Below are positions 12,443 to 23,472 of a stretch of DNA of 64,000 nucleotides, piece by piece (position 1 is the stretch's first letter; every line of letters begins with the position of its first letter). Below the pieces are notes generated by a model, which searched no databases, had not been told where the DNA came from, and saw only the letters and a program-made list of their open reading frames with translations. The translations under genes and the position numbers were made by a program. Origin of the DNA: Allium sativum (lineage: Eukaryota > Streptophyta > Magnoliopsida > Asparagales > Amaryllidaceae); the NCBI GenBank assembly GCA_030737875.1, contig CM060923.1:37440501-37504500 (forward strand), given 5' to 3'.

Positions 12443-14038
12443 TGACACGACCCGAACTTCCCCGTGAAGGAAAGCACAGATAGAACCGAGAACAAGCCAT
12501 ATCAAAACACAAACAGAAGAACATTTCATTGTTAATTACAAGAATTCTACCAGATAAAAGAATATACAGAGTATAAATAAAGAAAATACACCAGAGAAAT
12601 ATCAGAGATTTAAATACATTACTACAGCGGAAAAATAATACAAAACACAACTGAAAGTAATACACGGATACAGAGCTTTCCGAGCATCGTTCCAGCTGTA
12701 AATCAGGATCCTGTGAATATAAATCTACAAAACCAAAACTACTAGCTGCCCGTGCGGAAATAAGGGGCACCCAGAGTTTAGGTTAAAACAATAAACTCCA
12801 GGTCAGTCATATGACTGGTGTTAGAACTAAAAAAGTTACTATTTTAACTTTAAAAGAGAGTAATTCAAGGGACCACGCCGTATGACACGGAACGGGTTTC
12901 CTCCCAAGAATACCAGTGCTTAAAATAAACAACGCATTGCTTTTTCGAAAAATGAAGCTATTATAAGACCCAGGTCCCATCACACAATGCAACGCAAGCC
13001 GGAGGATAGGGTTTTCCCTTATAATAGCCAAAATGCTTGGTACGTTTGAAACAAATCATTTGATACTATTATAAGTGTATAATGTCAAAACAATTTCAAT
13101 CATAAATATCAATCATAGACGGCATAAGTGCCCCATCCCACTATGTCGCCATACTAGGCTCTACAAATAAAACCGAAAATATCACGTATTAGAAATTGGA
13201 TTTCCGTCATGAGTCGAGGCAAGGGGCAAGCTACTCTCCGCTTCGAGACACTCTAGCAAATGTCTCAGGACTACTCTCTCTGGGTAGCCTATGGATCTTC
13301 AGGGCCGGTCCTCCCTTACGTTTGAGGATTGGCAATTCCTAAACACACGTTTCACGGACCTAACAGACCTATATCTGAGGCGCCTCGCATTCCAACAACC
13401 ACATAGGTAAAAATAATATAAATGTCAGCCAGTTTAAGCACTGACACTACCTTTAGAAAGAAAGAAATGTCGTGTTCTCCCTACAGTCACTATCCCATTT
13501 TTGACTCATACCTAGGCGTGAGGCTCGTGAATTCACACTATACACAAAGCTATGCCACACAGGCCGTGCTTTGATCATCAACCACAAGACTTTGCTTTTC
13601 AACAGAAGCCTTGATCATCTGCCACTTAGGCATGCCACACAGGCAATTCTCTCCAAGCGACTGATGTCCATCGATATATAACCTTTGAGCTCGTACGTCT
13701 CAGAGAAGGGCGTTAAGCAAGAGAATAAATTCTCCGCCGTCAAACAGATATATATTTAATAGAGATCAATCAACACTGAATAAAATCCAATGTCAGACAC
13801 ACAGTCCATTTACAAGTTCGTTCTGGGTCAGAACGAAACCGGAGGCACTTTCCTCTCATATCCATCGATCTCCAAGTACGCCTGGACGATTACCAACTGA
13901 TTCTCTCCTCTTGGGTGTACAGCCCAATCAAGATCATCAATAACCATCCAAACGATGTGAAGACTTCTGGTCTTCAACCACCGTCTTCTTCTTCGACTTA
14001 TCGTCGAATCGGTTATTCAGAATGGGTATAAACCCGGC
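12443..14038 (-). repeat. 5' LTR of LARD-1, partial
   Basis: Starts TGACACGACCCG at 12443 and follows the 3' LTR copy at 4928-6530 closely, with scattered substitutions. It is interrupted after ...AAACCCGGC at 14038 by the TG of element 3. The expected target duplication CCGGC would recur at the right end of element 3, which is not in this window. Confidence 0.85.
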
Positions 14039-14817
14039 TGTAACAACCCGGAAAATACGAGCCAATTTAAAATTTTTAAATTGGTTATTTCAAAGGAATT
14101 TGAACAATTGAAATAGAATATTTCAATAAAATAGTGAATTAGAAATAGCGAGTCAGTTTGAAAATTTGAATTCAAACTTTGACTAACTGTGCATGGTGGA
14201 AAATATAACGGATTTTAGTGAAACCAAAAATATTTAAATCTGTTTATCAATACCTTTCTAACGAATCTGAAAAATCGAAGTTTCATAGCGGGAATCAAAA
14301 GTTATGGCCGAATGAATTTTCAGAAAGGTCGCTATATAGAATATATAGCCCTGGAAAATAGATATATTGCAAACGACCTCGGAATTCGACGAAACCAATT
14401 TTGTTGGGTCCGGGATGTCAAACTATTGCTAGGTTTCAAATTTCATAATTTTTGAAGCTAGTATGTGAGCGTGGCAAAAGAAAATGTGTTTGGTCAATTT
14501 CTGTTAAATTGGATCGACCAGAAAATGGCCATTTTTCAAACGATCTCAGAATTCGACGAAACTAGTTTTGTTGGGACCGTAGCGTCAAAACATAGCTAGA
14601 TTTATTTTTCTGGAATTTTTCGAATCGGTTTGTGGCCCTGGCAAATTGAAATGTACGTTCAAAGTTAAAATTAAATGTTTTATACTTTAATTTGAAAAAT
14701 GACTGACTGTAACAGTCGAATTGGCCAACGAAACACATCCCATTGTGTCCGGGATGGGGGTAATTAGCTAGGGACGACAGTCGTTGGGTTTGAATTGGTG
14801 TCCGTGTGGAGAAACAC

Positions 14818-15252
14818 TATTTAAAAATTTAATAAAGTCCTTGGCCAATCAGAATTTTTCTTTCATTATTTTTAAAAATAAAAAAACGCTCAAAACCCTC
14901 GTTTTCTCTCTCTCGACCGACGATCCACGTTTTCGCCACTTCCCAGCCAAATCGTCGTCGCCTCGGCTATCTCCAACCTCCGTCACCACCAGCAGTCGAC
15001 GCGCCTCCCTCCCCTATTCAAATCCGACCCAAGCTCGACCTCCCCCGCCACCTCCATCGCCAGAATCGTCGAACCAAACCCCGCAACTTCCCAGCGCTGC
15101 CCCGATCGCCAGAGACCACCGAACCACCTCCGACCACCATCGATCGACTCCCTTTTCCTCCCTCTTCCACGCTGTACCCTCTGATCATCCTATCGTGCCT
15201 CGGTTCTCGCGAAAACTGCAACCCTAGTTTTGAACCATCGTGAAAGGTGAGT
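14818..15252 (+). promoter_or_regulatory. LTR promoter, CT-rich leader and splice donor of element 3
   Basis: A TATA-like stretch (TATTTAAAAATTTAATA, from 14818), a CCAAT-like GGCCAATCAG near 14842, then a leader starting CTCAAAACCCTCG and running C-rich to AAAG/GTGAGT, with the donor at 15247-15252. A 147-codon ORF (14784-15227) crosses it, but its Pro/Ser/Arg-rich composition and lack of family motifs suggest leader rather than gene. It is the positional equivalent of the GC islands in the LARD LTRs. A first exon with a 5' splice site is inferred. Confidence 0.5.
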
Positions 15253-16689
15253 CCTTTTTGATGTTTGAACTTTGAAAAATCATATCTTTATGGTGTGTTG
15301 ACGAAATTCGATGAAACAGGAAACATCGAGACCACAAGAAGGCTCTCTACCACATAGAAGAGACCGCGGATTTTTCTGAGTCATCTACGATTTTTAGCAC
15401 TCCAAAAACCAATGTGAGAAATCTAAATTAAATGAATTTTAGTGGAAAATGTCGTGTATAAATTATATAAGCGAAATATAAATTACACACGTGTTGTATA
15501 CCTCATGTACGTGCGTTGTGTAAGCTATATAAGCGAAGTATGAATTATACATGCATAGTATAATTGATATATGTGTTGAAATGCAAGTGAAATATAGAAA
15601 TTATATATATATATATATATATACTCCCCTCGTCCACAAACCATGGACGATATTTATTGTTGTGTATTGGTGTGAAATAATGGATGAAAAATGCGAATGG
15701 TTGAATAATTGTTTGTGGTTGATATTGATTGGTTGTGGTTGAAAAATACCCATTGGTGATTGAAATGAATTGGAAATAGTTGTGGAAATAAAAAATAAAA
15801 CATGCCGCCTACGTGCGAATATGATGCATGAATCCCCATTGTCAAAAACCGCGAGGTTTTAAGGTAGAGCGAGGAGTCGTACTAGGGACGGTGCCGGTTT
15901 TAACTACCCTGCCGTTATGCTGCCGAAATTTTGAATAATATTCATATGTTAGAATTATTTTCATATGTTGAAATTATCTTCATGTGTTGAAATTAAAGTC
16001 ATGTGTTGAAACTATATCCATGTGTGGAAAGGCTCATGTATTGAGAAGTGATGTGTGAAAATTAAATTCATGTGTGAACGAATAAAGTGTTTAAACAATA
16101 AAAATCACATTTTTATAACATATATGAAGTATGTAAAATATTCGCCTTATATATAAATAGTTTCAACAATAAAAATTTCATCTTTCTTATCTGAACAACA
16201 TTCATAAAATATCCATGTGTGGAGATGCTCATGTGTTGAGAAGTGTGTGTATTGGAAAAGTTCATGTGTTGAATAAAAAGATCGAACAATAAAAATTACA
16301 TTTTTATTGAAATTATGAAGTGTTAAAAACATTCATGTGTTGAATAAATATTTTAAAGGATAAAAATATCATTTTTATTATATTTGTGATATGCTAAAGA
16401 TATGCGAGCGTTAAAATACATATTTGTGAAAGAAATATTATTTTTAACATGTATAGGAACTAAATAAAATAGTCATGTGTTGAAATATATTTTAGTTCGC
16501 CAAAATTATCATCTTTGAAATGTGAAGTGTTAAAAATAGCCACTTGTTCAAATAAATATGCATGAGTTGAAATATTCATTAATTAGCTAATGATATGATT
16601 TTTGCCGATGCATGCAACATTAGAATGAATGGTGTTTTTAAACTAAAGTGAATTAAATATGAAGTTGAATGGAAAATTGATAAGTGATA

Positions 16690-16990
16690 AGAATTGTATA
16701 TATGTACATGCATATTTATTGAACAGGTTATAGCAAAGAGGCTAGAGAAGAGGAATAAAATTTTGTGCCTAACAAATAGGTACACGTTTACTGTTTTGTT
16801 TGGGTGATGATGTTATGAGCCTGTTGGCTAGCCACTTGGCTTTTTTTCTTTTTCTTTTTGAGATGAGACGCCCGTGTGGCTATTTGAGAATTTTCCCAGC
16901 CCCTCCCGTACAAAGGAGGTTATGGCGAAATTTTCCAAAATTTAAAGGCGTTAGTGAAATATTTGAAGTGAAACGATATAGGAATTTTTG
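16690..16990 (+). other. LARD-internal module lying inside element 3's LTR
   Basis: This stretch contains TTGAACAGGTTATAGCAAAG, GGCTAGAGAAGAGGAATAAA and GAGGTTATGGCGAAATTTT. It matches, in the same sense, the internal region of LARD-1 (reverse complement of 11590-11830) and LARD-2 (62760-63000). In the LARDs it sits between primer site and polypurine tract; here it is in the middle of an LTR. Confidence 0.7.
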
Positions 16991-17776
16991 AATGAACTAT
17001 ATTAATATAAATATATAAATATAAATAAAATTAAAACGAAACGTGGCCGTGCAGTTCGTGTTTTGAAACCGTGATTTCAAACGACTAGTGCGGGAAATCC
17101 GACCATTGGATTTTCCCGAAACCGCAACCGTTGGGTTCGCCTTGGAAATATCTTTCCAATGGCACCAACTTTGTAAAGATCCGACGGTTGGATTGTCTTT
17201 AATGTTTAATTCAAATCTGAAGAAAAACAGCGCCAGAAATGATTATATTTGTATATATATAAATATAATTAAATTAAATCGAATAACGACGCTGCAGTTC
17301 GTAATTTGAAATCGTAACTTCAAATGACTAGTGTGGAAGATCCGACCGTCGGATTTTCCCGAAACTAAAACCGTTGGATTCGTTTTGAAATGATCTTTCT
17401 AATGATATAAAATTTGTGAAGATCCAACGGTTAGATTTTCAGATATGTGTAAAACAAATTTAGTGAAAAACAGTGCCAGTGCATCGGCACGACCTGAAAC
17501 GTCGTTTAATTAAATATGGCCCTTTTAAATAAATAAAAATGGCGATATATCGTTATGAAATACTATAGACGATATAGAGTGGAAATAAACCAATTTTGTT
17601 GTGTTTGCTTGATATGTGATGGTTGAATGTATTTAACATGAAAATTATAACTAAAGAACTAAAATGTGAATGTTGAATAGTCTAACCATGTGATAAATTG
17701 ATTTGAATATCTAAATATACGTGGGTTATTTGAAAAGGCCGAGTTCATCTCATTTCAAATAATCGATCGACGTTGA

Positions 17777-17781
17777 GAAGT
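17777..17781. repeat. target-site duplication GAAGT, left copy
   Basis: GAAGT directly precedes the left LTR of element 1 and recurs at 27162-27166 directly after its right LTR. Five bases is the usual Ty3/gypsy length. Confidence 0.95.
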
Positions 17782-20344
17782 TGTAACACCCCACCTCCGC
17801 CAGGGTGACTCTTGCAAGCACTCTGACTTTGGAGGGGTGTTTGAATCAGGTAAACATGCATAATGATATATCAAGGCAGAACAAGAAAATATGTATATAT
17901 GTAAACAGAGTAAATAAGATAAATAAAACAGCGGAAGATTTCAAACCATTTCAAAACAGGTCTGGTACAACATAATGTCAACTTTCCAAATACACAAGTC
18001 TAGATAAAAACACCATTTCTGAAAAACTGAAATACATAAGTACTATCCCCAAAATAAGTGATAACCATAGCTAGCTTCATGTCAAGACCGTACATGAGCT
18101 AAAGTCCCACAAGCAAGCGATCAGAAATCCAAGCTAAGCTCCAATATTCCCACCCTGAGAACCTGGGGGGGAAACGGAAGAAAAGAGGCGAAAGAAAAAC
18201 AGGTCAGTCAAAAAGACTGAGTAAGCCCTACTACAATCAATGTAAACTGATAAAGTTAACTGGCATGAGAAGCAGGGATGAACATAAGGATAATTACATA
18301 CTAGCATGGTGAATATCTAACAGATAATTCAAAGGAGTCATCACATAATCAAGGTGAAGTTTTTCACCACAGGTGTACAAGCATTCTAACATGTCATGTA
18401 TAAACAAGAATTCATCCCTTGGCCTAAACTTGGCCCAATATCAGTTGTTGACCTAAGTCAAGATCCAACTTCTTAGTACCAATACTAGTATAACAGGATT
18501 AGGTGTTACCCTAATGTCTACATCGAAACAGGACGGAACAGAATGGTCCATACAGAAGTAGAGTTTGGGAAAAATGGGCTTTTACCATCCTAACAGGTAC
18601 AGAAACGGAATGCTAACAATAATGGGCTTTTACCACCCCAGCGGATAAAGTACAGAAACGGAATGCTAACAATAATGGGCCTTTACCACCCTAACAGAAC
18701 GGTACCACGCAGAAACAGACGGGTGTTGCCACCCAACAAAACAGACGGTACCAATAGAATCAGACAGAGCTAGGTGTACCGTAAATCCTACCCAAGCGAT
18801 CGGCTCCCTAATACATAAATACCCTATGTCGGCCCCACGATAGGGTGTATCACTCCCTAAAGTGGCAACCAATTGGCACAGGCATATTTACAGATGTCAC
18901 GGCGTCTTACATCCTCAGAGGCAGACCGGGATCCATGCACGCACATGACCCGGTTGGAATGCACCATCAACACCCATCGCCATTATCAGAATGAACCACT
19001 TATAATTAGTTCAGTAAGCGTGCCCGGACCCTACCTACAGTTGGGTCAAAGTTTTGATACCAGAAAGGGTTACTGACTAATATGGGTCCCAAACAACAGA
19101 TGACACAAGTAATCCCCCTTGTGTCCCTAGACTATCAGATTCAGATTAACTTATTAACAGAGTTCAGACATACCAGGTTCAGACGATCAGTTTTCAGACT
19201 AACGGATCAGATAACAGATTTACAAACTTGCCTAACTTGGTGTGGGTCCTACAGATCCGCAAAACAGGTTCGTTTAATTTATCAATCAAGTTAGTTTATC
19301 CAGACCAGGTATCCAATCGGTTCTCAGCCTTATTAAATTACTGAGTTGGATTGGCTAAGTATAGTTCAACTTAACCCCGTTAAATTACCGAGTTCAGATT
19401 GGTTAAGTGTAGGTTAACTTAACCCTAACCACTAGTCGTATTTTTCGGTTAAGTGTCATTAAGAAATCAAGCCCGGTTTCACTTAACCTACCCATTCATG
19501 TCAAATTGGTTAAGTGTCATAAATCAAATTCAGTTAACCTTATCATGTATCATTAATCAATTTAATGCACCTTAACCTCTCACATTAGACCTCGTTGTGG
19601 TTACTAGTTAAGCCGGGCGGGTCCGGGTAGCTTTACACCACAACTTGGTCTAACCTCGGGTTCAAGGTACAACATGACCAACTTCTCACATTGGGTCCTA
19701 TTGTTTGTAGCAACTAGTTAAGCCGGTCGGTTCCGGGTAGGTTTACGCTACAAACTCAACCCAACCTCGAGTTGGTCACACTTATCTTTTCTAAGTGTCA
19801 TGTCCATCATGTTTCCCAAAACATGTTACAAGTTTTCAAGCATTTGGGTAGACCTAACTTAATAGGTAAATTCCCAAAGGGTAGACCTAACTTAATAGGT
19901 AAATTCCTAAGCTTATGTTTTTATGTCTTTTTAAGTTTACTCAACCCCAAACGCAATCCCATCGCTTACATATCGCAATAGCGCATAAAGGATAGAAAGA
20001 GGGAACTTGGCATAATCACGACATAAAGGTGTTGAAGCCACAAGTTCAACATGGTGGCATATGAAACGTACATATGTTCATATACTTGCATATACAATTT
20101 TTAGGCCTCAAAAGCATGCATAAAACCAAACTTAGCATATTGGTGATACATGGTGATAAATGACATGTAAAAATGGCCATAAGTTCGCATTTAGCCTCAC
20201 ATGCAAGTTATCATAAGAGATATGATAACCTACATGTTGCCAAAATGCAACCTTTAGCATAAAGCTTGAAGCTTTATGTTCATATACTCAAGATAAGCTC
20301 GCATAACATGATAGCATGAACAAAATGTTCAACCCAAACTTGCA

Positions 20345-20615
20345 TAACATAACTTGCATATCATATGACAAACTTGCATATCAAACTTGCATAACATAAC
20401 ACGATAAACTTGCATATCATGACATGGCATACTTGCATAACATAACATGATGAACTTGTATATCATAACATGGCATACTTGCATATAACTTGCATATCAC
20501 AACATGATAAACTTGCATATCATAGCATAGTAAACTTGCATATAAACTTGCATATCACAACATGATAAACTTGCATATCATAGCATAGTAAACTTGCATA
20601 TAAACTTGCATATCA
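20345..20615 (-). repeat. ACTTGCATAT repeats within the LTR
   Basis: Many copies of ACTTGCATA with spacers, including a clear 58-bp unit present twice. The same array occurs at 26050-26320 in the other LTR with few changes, so it predates this insertion. Confidence 0.8.
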
Positions 20616-21099
20616 TATATTTAACTTTAGAGTTTAAGTATGAAAGTAGAATAGGGCTTACAATGCTTAGGAAGTCACAAAAATATGACAAAGCCCTTAT
20701 GAAATCAATTAAACCCAAAATGCAAGCTCTAATAGAAAATCCCTTGAGCCAAAATGATCAAAAACCTTGCTTTATGATGTAAATATGGAAACTTGACTTG
20801 AATGCAAGCTAATGACACTCATACAAGCTTGAAAACACTTGTATGCATGGAAAATCTCTCATAGGAATTTTATGAAGAGAGTGGAGGCCATGAGAGGGAT
20901 AATTTTGCCATAGTTTAGTTGTAGGATTGATTAATAATGATTTAGGGCTAGCTTAGGGTCTTATTTATAGATTAGGCAAGTGTTTTAGGCCATAGGATTA
21001 AACCCTAGTTCCAATCTCAGCCCTCAAAACCGAATCTGGCCCCCAAACTCAACACAAACCCAAAATGGTGCACCAGGCAGAACTGCCCGGCTGGACCAA

Positions 21100-21202
21100 G
21101 TCGACAGCCAAGTCGACAGGGCTGTCGACTTGGGTCCAACCAAGTCGGCTCCCAAGTCGACAGGGCTGTCGACTTGGGTGCTCTGGCGGGAATTTTCCCG
21201 CC
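21100..21202 (-). promoter_or_regulatory. E2F-type palindrome and GTCGAC cluster, 3' LTR of element 1
   Basis: GGCGGGAATTTTCCCGCC (21185-21202) contains TTTTCCCGCC, a match to the plant E2F consensus. Next to it, two perfect hairpins with arms CCAAGTCGACAG (21108-21119/21122-21133) and CCCAAGTCGACAG (21151-21163/21166-21178). The cluster lies 130-240 bp upstream of the TATA box in element sense. The copy in the 5' LTR is at 26806-26908. Confidence 0.6.
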
Positions 21203-21455
21203 TGGCCCAAACTGGCCCAAATTTCCAAATTCAAACTTGAATTTGAAATCTGTTTTTACTTTGAAATTTTCTGAAAACTTCGTTGGGCCTTAATCGGGTC
21301 ATACGGACTCCGATTTTCGAAAACTCGGACTCTATTTCGCGTATTTTTCCGAGACGAACGCAATGGCATAGCCCGTTTCCCTTGATTCAGACTTTAGAAT
21401 TAAATTCTGCCTCGATTTACGTTATAACAGGTTATTGAAAATACGGGTTGTTACA

Positions 21456-21490
21456 TTCTCCCCTCCTTAAAGGATTTCGTCCCCGAAATC
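21456..21490 (-). promoter_or_regulatory. polypurine tract and adjacent hairpin (element 1)
   Basis: In element sense AAGGAGGGGAGAA abuts the 3' LTR. Just upstream is a hairpin with arms GATTTCG (21473-21479) and CGAAATC (21484-21490). Element 2 has the same arrangement at 35593-35628. Confidence 0.85.
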
Positions 21491-22060
21491 TTCAAGTTGG
21501 GAAGACCGCATCCTACCATCCAATCATCCATCTACTCAAAACATCATCCACGAGCAATCATTATCCTTACAAGATTCTAAATGTTGTATGAACATATGCA
21601 AAGGTGTGTGTATATGTACTTATCTAATGCAAATATCATCAATGCAAATTATGTTAGTGAAATGAATCCATATGTATGCAATTCCTAACATAATGTATAA
21701 CATCTATATGTGTGTACATAACATACATCCATATGCAACATCCATGTGCCGAATTAACCATCTTGCAACCATAAGAATTGAAAATGTACACACGTCCATA
21801 TGCAATATGAGAGTGTATTTCAAGCCGATCTAGTGCCTAGTGTGTGTTTATGCATCCACGAGCAACCACTAGCAACCACTTGCATCCACTTGCAACCATC
21901 AAACATAACATGTCTCAAACACATGTTTACATCCATAGGATTCCTATCTCAACAAGATACAGTCGTGTGATGGAAGCGAGTACAAATAAAGCAAAAACTT
22001 GGTACATATACTTACAAACTACAAGTACAGATCAGATTTCCCCAAATGATTCTTAGGAAA

Positions 22061-22288
22061 CTAAGCATGGTAGAAACCCAGAATGTATTCGTCATAGTCA
22101 CCCTCATGCCCAACACAGATACTCTCAAACCCCAATTTATCACAAACAGATGAGTTAACTCTCAGGGAGTTTGAGACTATTACCAGATCAGAAGCAAGAC
22201 TAGCATTAAAGTACCGAGTTTCTATTACAGAATCAAAATACCAGAAAAAGAGTTTCAAACTGAAAATCAGACAAGGAAAATTAAACAT
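22061..22288 (-). pseudogene. probable protease remnant downstream of gag
   Basis: A 75-codon ORF starting 28 bases after the gag stop. It has YFDSVIET near residue 17, where an aspartic protease has its D-S/T-G site, VIVSNS in the place of VSNPIG, and DYDEYILGF near its end, resembling the DFDVILGMDW signature that closes the retroelement protease domain. The catalytic Gly is absent and much of the domain is missing. If correct, the deletion that created element 1 removed RT through integrase and the rest of protease has decayed. The similarity is short, so chance is possible. Confidence 0.4.
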
Positions 22289-22316
22289 CCTACAGACAAA
22301 TTATTCTAGCCCTAAT

Positions 22317-23282
22317 CTATTCACTCGCCATGCGAGTATTCACTGTTCCTTCCGATGTAGTCCCTTTCTTCTTCGGGCAGTCCCTAGTGAAGTGTCCCAT
22401 CTCTCCACAGTTAAAGCAAGTGCCCTTCCTCTTTCTGCAATCCTTGGTTAGATGAGTTGAGCTTCCACAAGTAAAGCACTTCTTTTCCTTCTTATCTTCA
22501 GACTTCTCCTCCTTCTTTTGCATTTCCTTTTTGGGCCCCGTTTTCTTGTTTTGAGACTCATTCACCTTGACCTCCTTCTTTGCACTCTTGTTCTCTTCAT
22601 TGAGTAGGGCCATATCTACCAAACTCTCAAACGTGGCCCCCATGGGCACATGAGACATAGCTAACTCCTGTAACGGCTCATTCAATCCTCTAGCAAAACG
22701 AAGAGCCTTCTTCTGAGTAGTACTCACCATATCCAAGCCAAAACGAGCTAACTGATTGAACTTGTTCATGTATTCTTTGACAGACATGTCTCCTTGCTTC
22801 AAAGCAATAAACCTTTCCATTTGCAAATTCTCTTCAGTAGAAGACAGAAATTTAAGCCCGAATCTTGTCCTGAAATCGGCCCAAGTCTCAACGGGCCTAG
22901 TCGCGGTGGTGATCTCCCACCAATAAGCGGCTTCATCCTTCATAAGCCAAACCGCCAACAAAATCTTTCTCTGATCATCTAATCCAAAGATAGCGAATAA
23001 ATCCTCGGTCTCTTTCAACCAATTCCGGGCCTCTACAAAAGTCTCGGTACCTAGAAAGTTCTTGCCCCCCATTACTTTGAAGTCCTTGCAAATCTTCGTG
23101 AATTCTACTGGAGGATGCTGAGGGGGAGGAGGAGGAACCTCAGCGACAGGAGGAGGAGGAACATTAACCATCGGAGGAGGAGTAACATTTGCGGGGCCGA
23201 CTTCGGTCGCCCTAGCCTCCATAAGTCTCCTATACCAAACAGGAACTTGCACTCCCTCTGGGATAACAAAGTCATCGGCCAT
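22317..23282 (-). CDS. gag: Gag polyprotein of element 1, intact (321 aa)
   Basis: Structural protein that would assemble virus-like particles in the cytoplasm and bind element RNA. Residues 1-30 resemble the start of element 2 Gag; 34-58 are proline-rich; about 60-232 form the retrotransposon Gag domain (NWLKETEDLF, VWLMKDEAAYWWE, LKQGDMSVKEYMNKFNQLARF, LRFARGLNEPL). A Lys/Glu-rich linker (233-268) leads to two CCHC zinc knuckles: C269-C272-H277-C282 and C289-C292-H297-C302. The first has Ser-Ser-Thr between C272 and H277 instead of the usual Gly before His. The frame ends in its own stop, with no fusion to pol. The ATG lies two bases after a splice-acceptor-like TTTCAG. It is the only intact long retroelement ORF in the window; expression is unknown. 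Confidence 0.93.
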   Translation of the reverse strand: MADDFVIPEGVQVPVWYRRLMEARATEVGPANVTPPPMVNVPPPPVAEVPPPPPQHPPVEFTKICKDFKVMGGKNFLGTETFVEARNWLKETEDLFAIFGLDDQRKILLAVWLMKDEAAYWWEITTATRPVETWADFRTRFGLKFLSSTEENLQMERFIALKQGDMSVKEYMNKFNQLARFGLDMVSTTQKKALRFARGLNEPLQELAMSHVPMGATFESLVDMALLNEENKSAKKEVKVNESQNKKTGPKKEMQKKEEKSEDKKEKKCFTCGSSTHLTKDCRKRKGTCFNCGEMGHFTRDCPKKKGTTSEGTVNTRMASE

Positions 23283-23283
23283 A

Positions 23284-23305
23284 CTGAAATCGAAGAAAAA
23301 GACAG
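23284..23305 (-). promoter_or_regulatory. 3' splice-site-like sequence before gag of element 1
   Basis: On the minus strand CTGTCTTTTTCTTCGATTTCAG ends one base before the gag ATG, a textbook polypyrimidine tract plus CAG. Together with the LTR donor at 26367 it would define an intron of about 3.1 kb spanning the primer site. Inferred from sequence only. Confidence 0.5.
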
Positions 23306-23460
23306 ATTCAGAATGGAGAAAAACGAAGGAATTTTGCTAATGGCTTTTTGGGGAATAGCCTTTAAAACAAACTAGATTTTTCTTTGGAAAATACTTGGTT
23401 TTGAAAATAGTTTTTCAAAAGTTTTCTAAAAACCTTTTTGTTCCTTCTCGTAAACCATAT

Positions 23461-23472
23461 GCTCTGATACCA
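23461..23472 (-). promoter_or_regulatory. primer-binding site, initiator tRNA-Met (element 1)
   Basis: TGGTATCAGAGC on the minus strand, two bases inside the 5' LTR (23473-23474 as spacer). It is a perfect match to the expected initiator tRNA-Met complement. Confidence 0.95.

Larger units (their letters stand above)
4928..14038 (-). mobile_element. LARD-1: non-coding element with giant LTRs
   Basis: Read on the minus strand: partial 5' LTR (14038 to 12443), primer site, 1.02-kb internal region without coding capacity, polypurine tract, complete 3' LTR (11418 to 4928). LTR ends are TG...CA. The two LTR copies look very similar over the shared 1.6 kb. The LTR is about six times longer than the internal region, the reverse of the usual ratio. 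The left flank is the copia relic; TTTAT (4923-4927) is the possible target duplication, but the right end is lost because element 3 interrupts the 5' LTR at 14038/14039. LTR and leader similarity points to element 3's family as the source of proteins. Confidence 0.8.
14039..17781 (+). repeat. 5' LTR of element 3, part 1
   Basis: Begins TGTAACAACCCGG. In order: a conserved start homologous to the LARD LTR start; a promoter and CT-rich leader (14818-15252); a TA dinucleotide run near 15600; a hairpin TCGTCC..GGACGA near 15630-15650; repeated CATGTGTTGAAAT motifs (15944-16570); a module otherwise found in LARD internal regions (16690-16990); and repeated ATCCGAC/GTCGGAT-type palindromes (17085-17440). 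It ends in GAAGT, duplicated by element 1. No host gene is present. Confidence 0.8.
17782..21455 (-). repeat. 3' LTR of element 1
   Basis: 3674 bp, TGTAACACCCCACC to GGGTTGTTACA on the + strand. In element sense: U3 with an E2F-type palindrome and GTCGAC cluster (21202-21100), TATA box CTATAAATAA (20970-20961), donor-like GTAAG (20661-20657), long AT-rich tract with ACTTGCATAT repeats, and a C-rich tract followed by CAG near the 3' end. Confidence 0.95.

Noticed and set aside
21017..21274. Overlapping ORFs on both strands across the GTCGAC cluster
   Set aside because: They are conserved between the two LTRs only because the LTRs are copies; palindromic sequence keeps frames open on both strands. 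The region is U3 promoter sequence.
22794..23375. ORFs on the + strand opposite the gag of element 1
   Set aside because: Shadow frames of a well supported gag on the minus strand.
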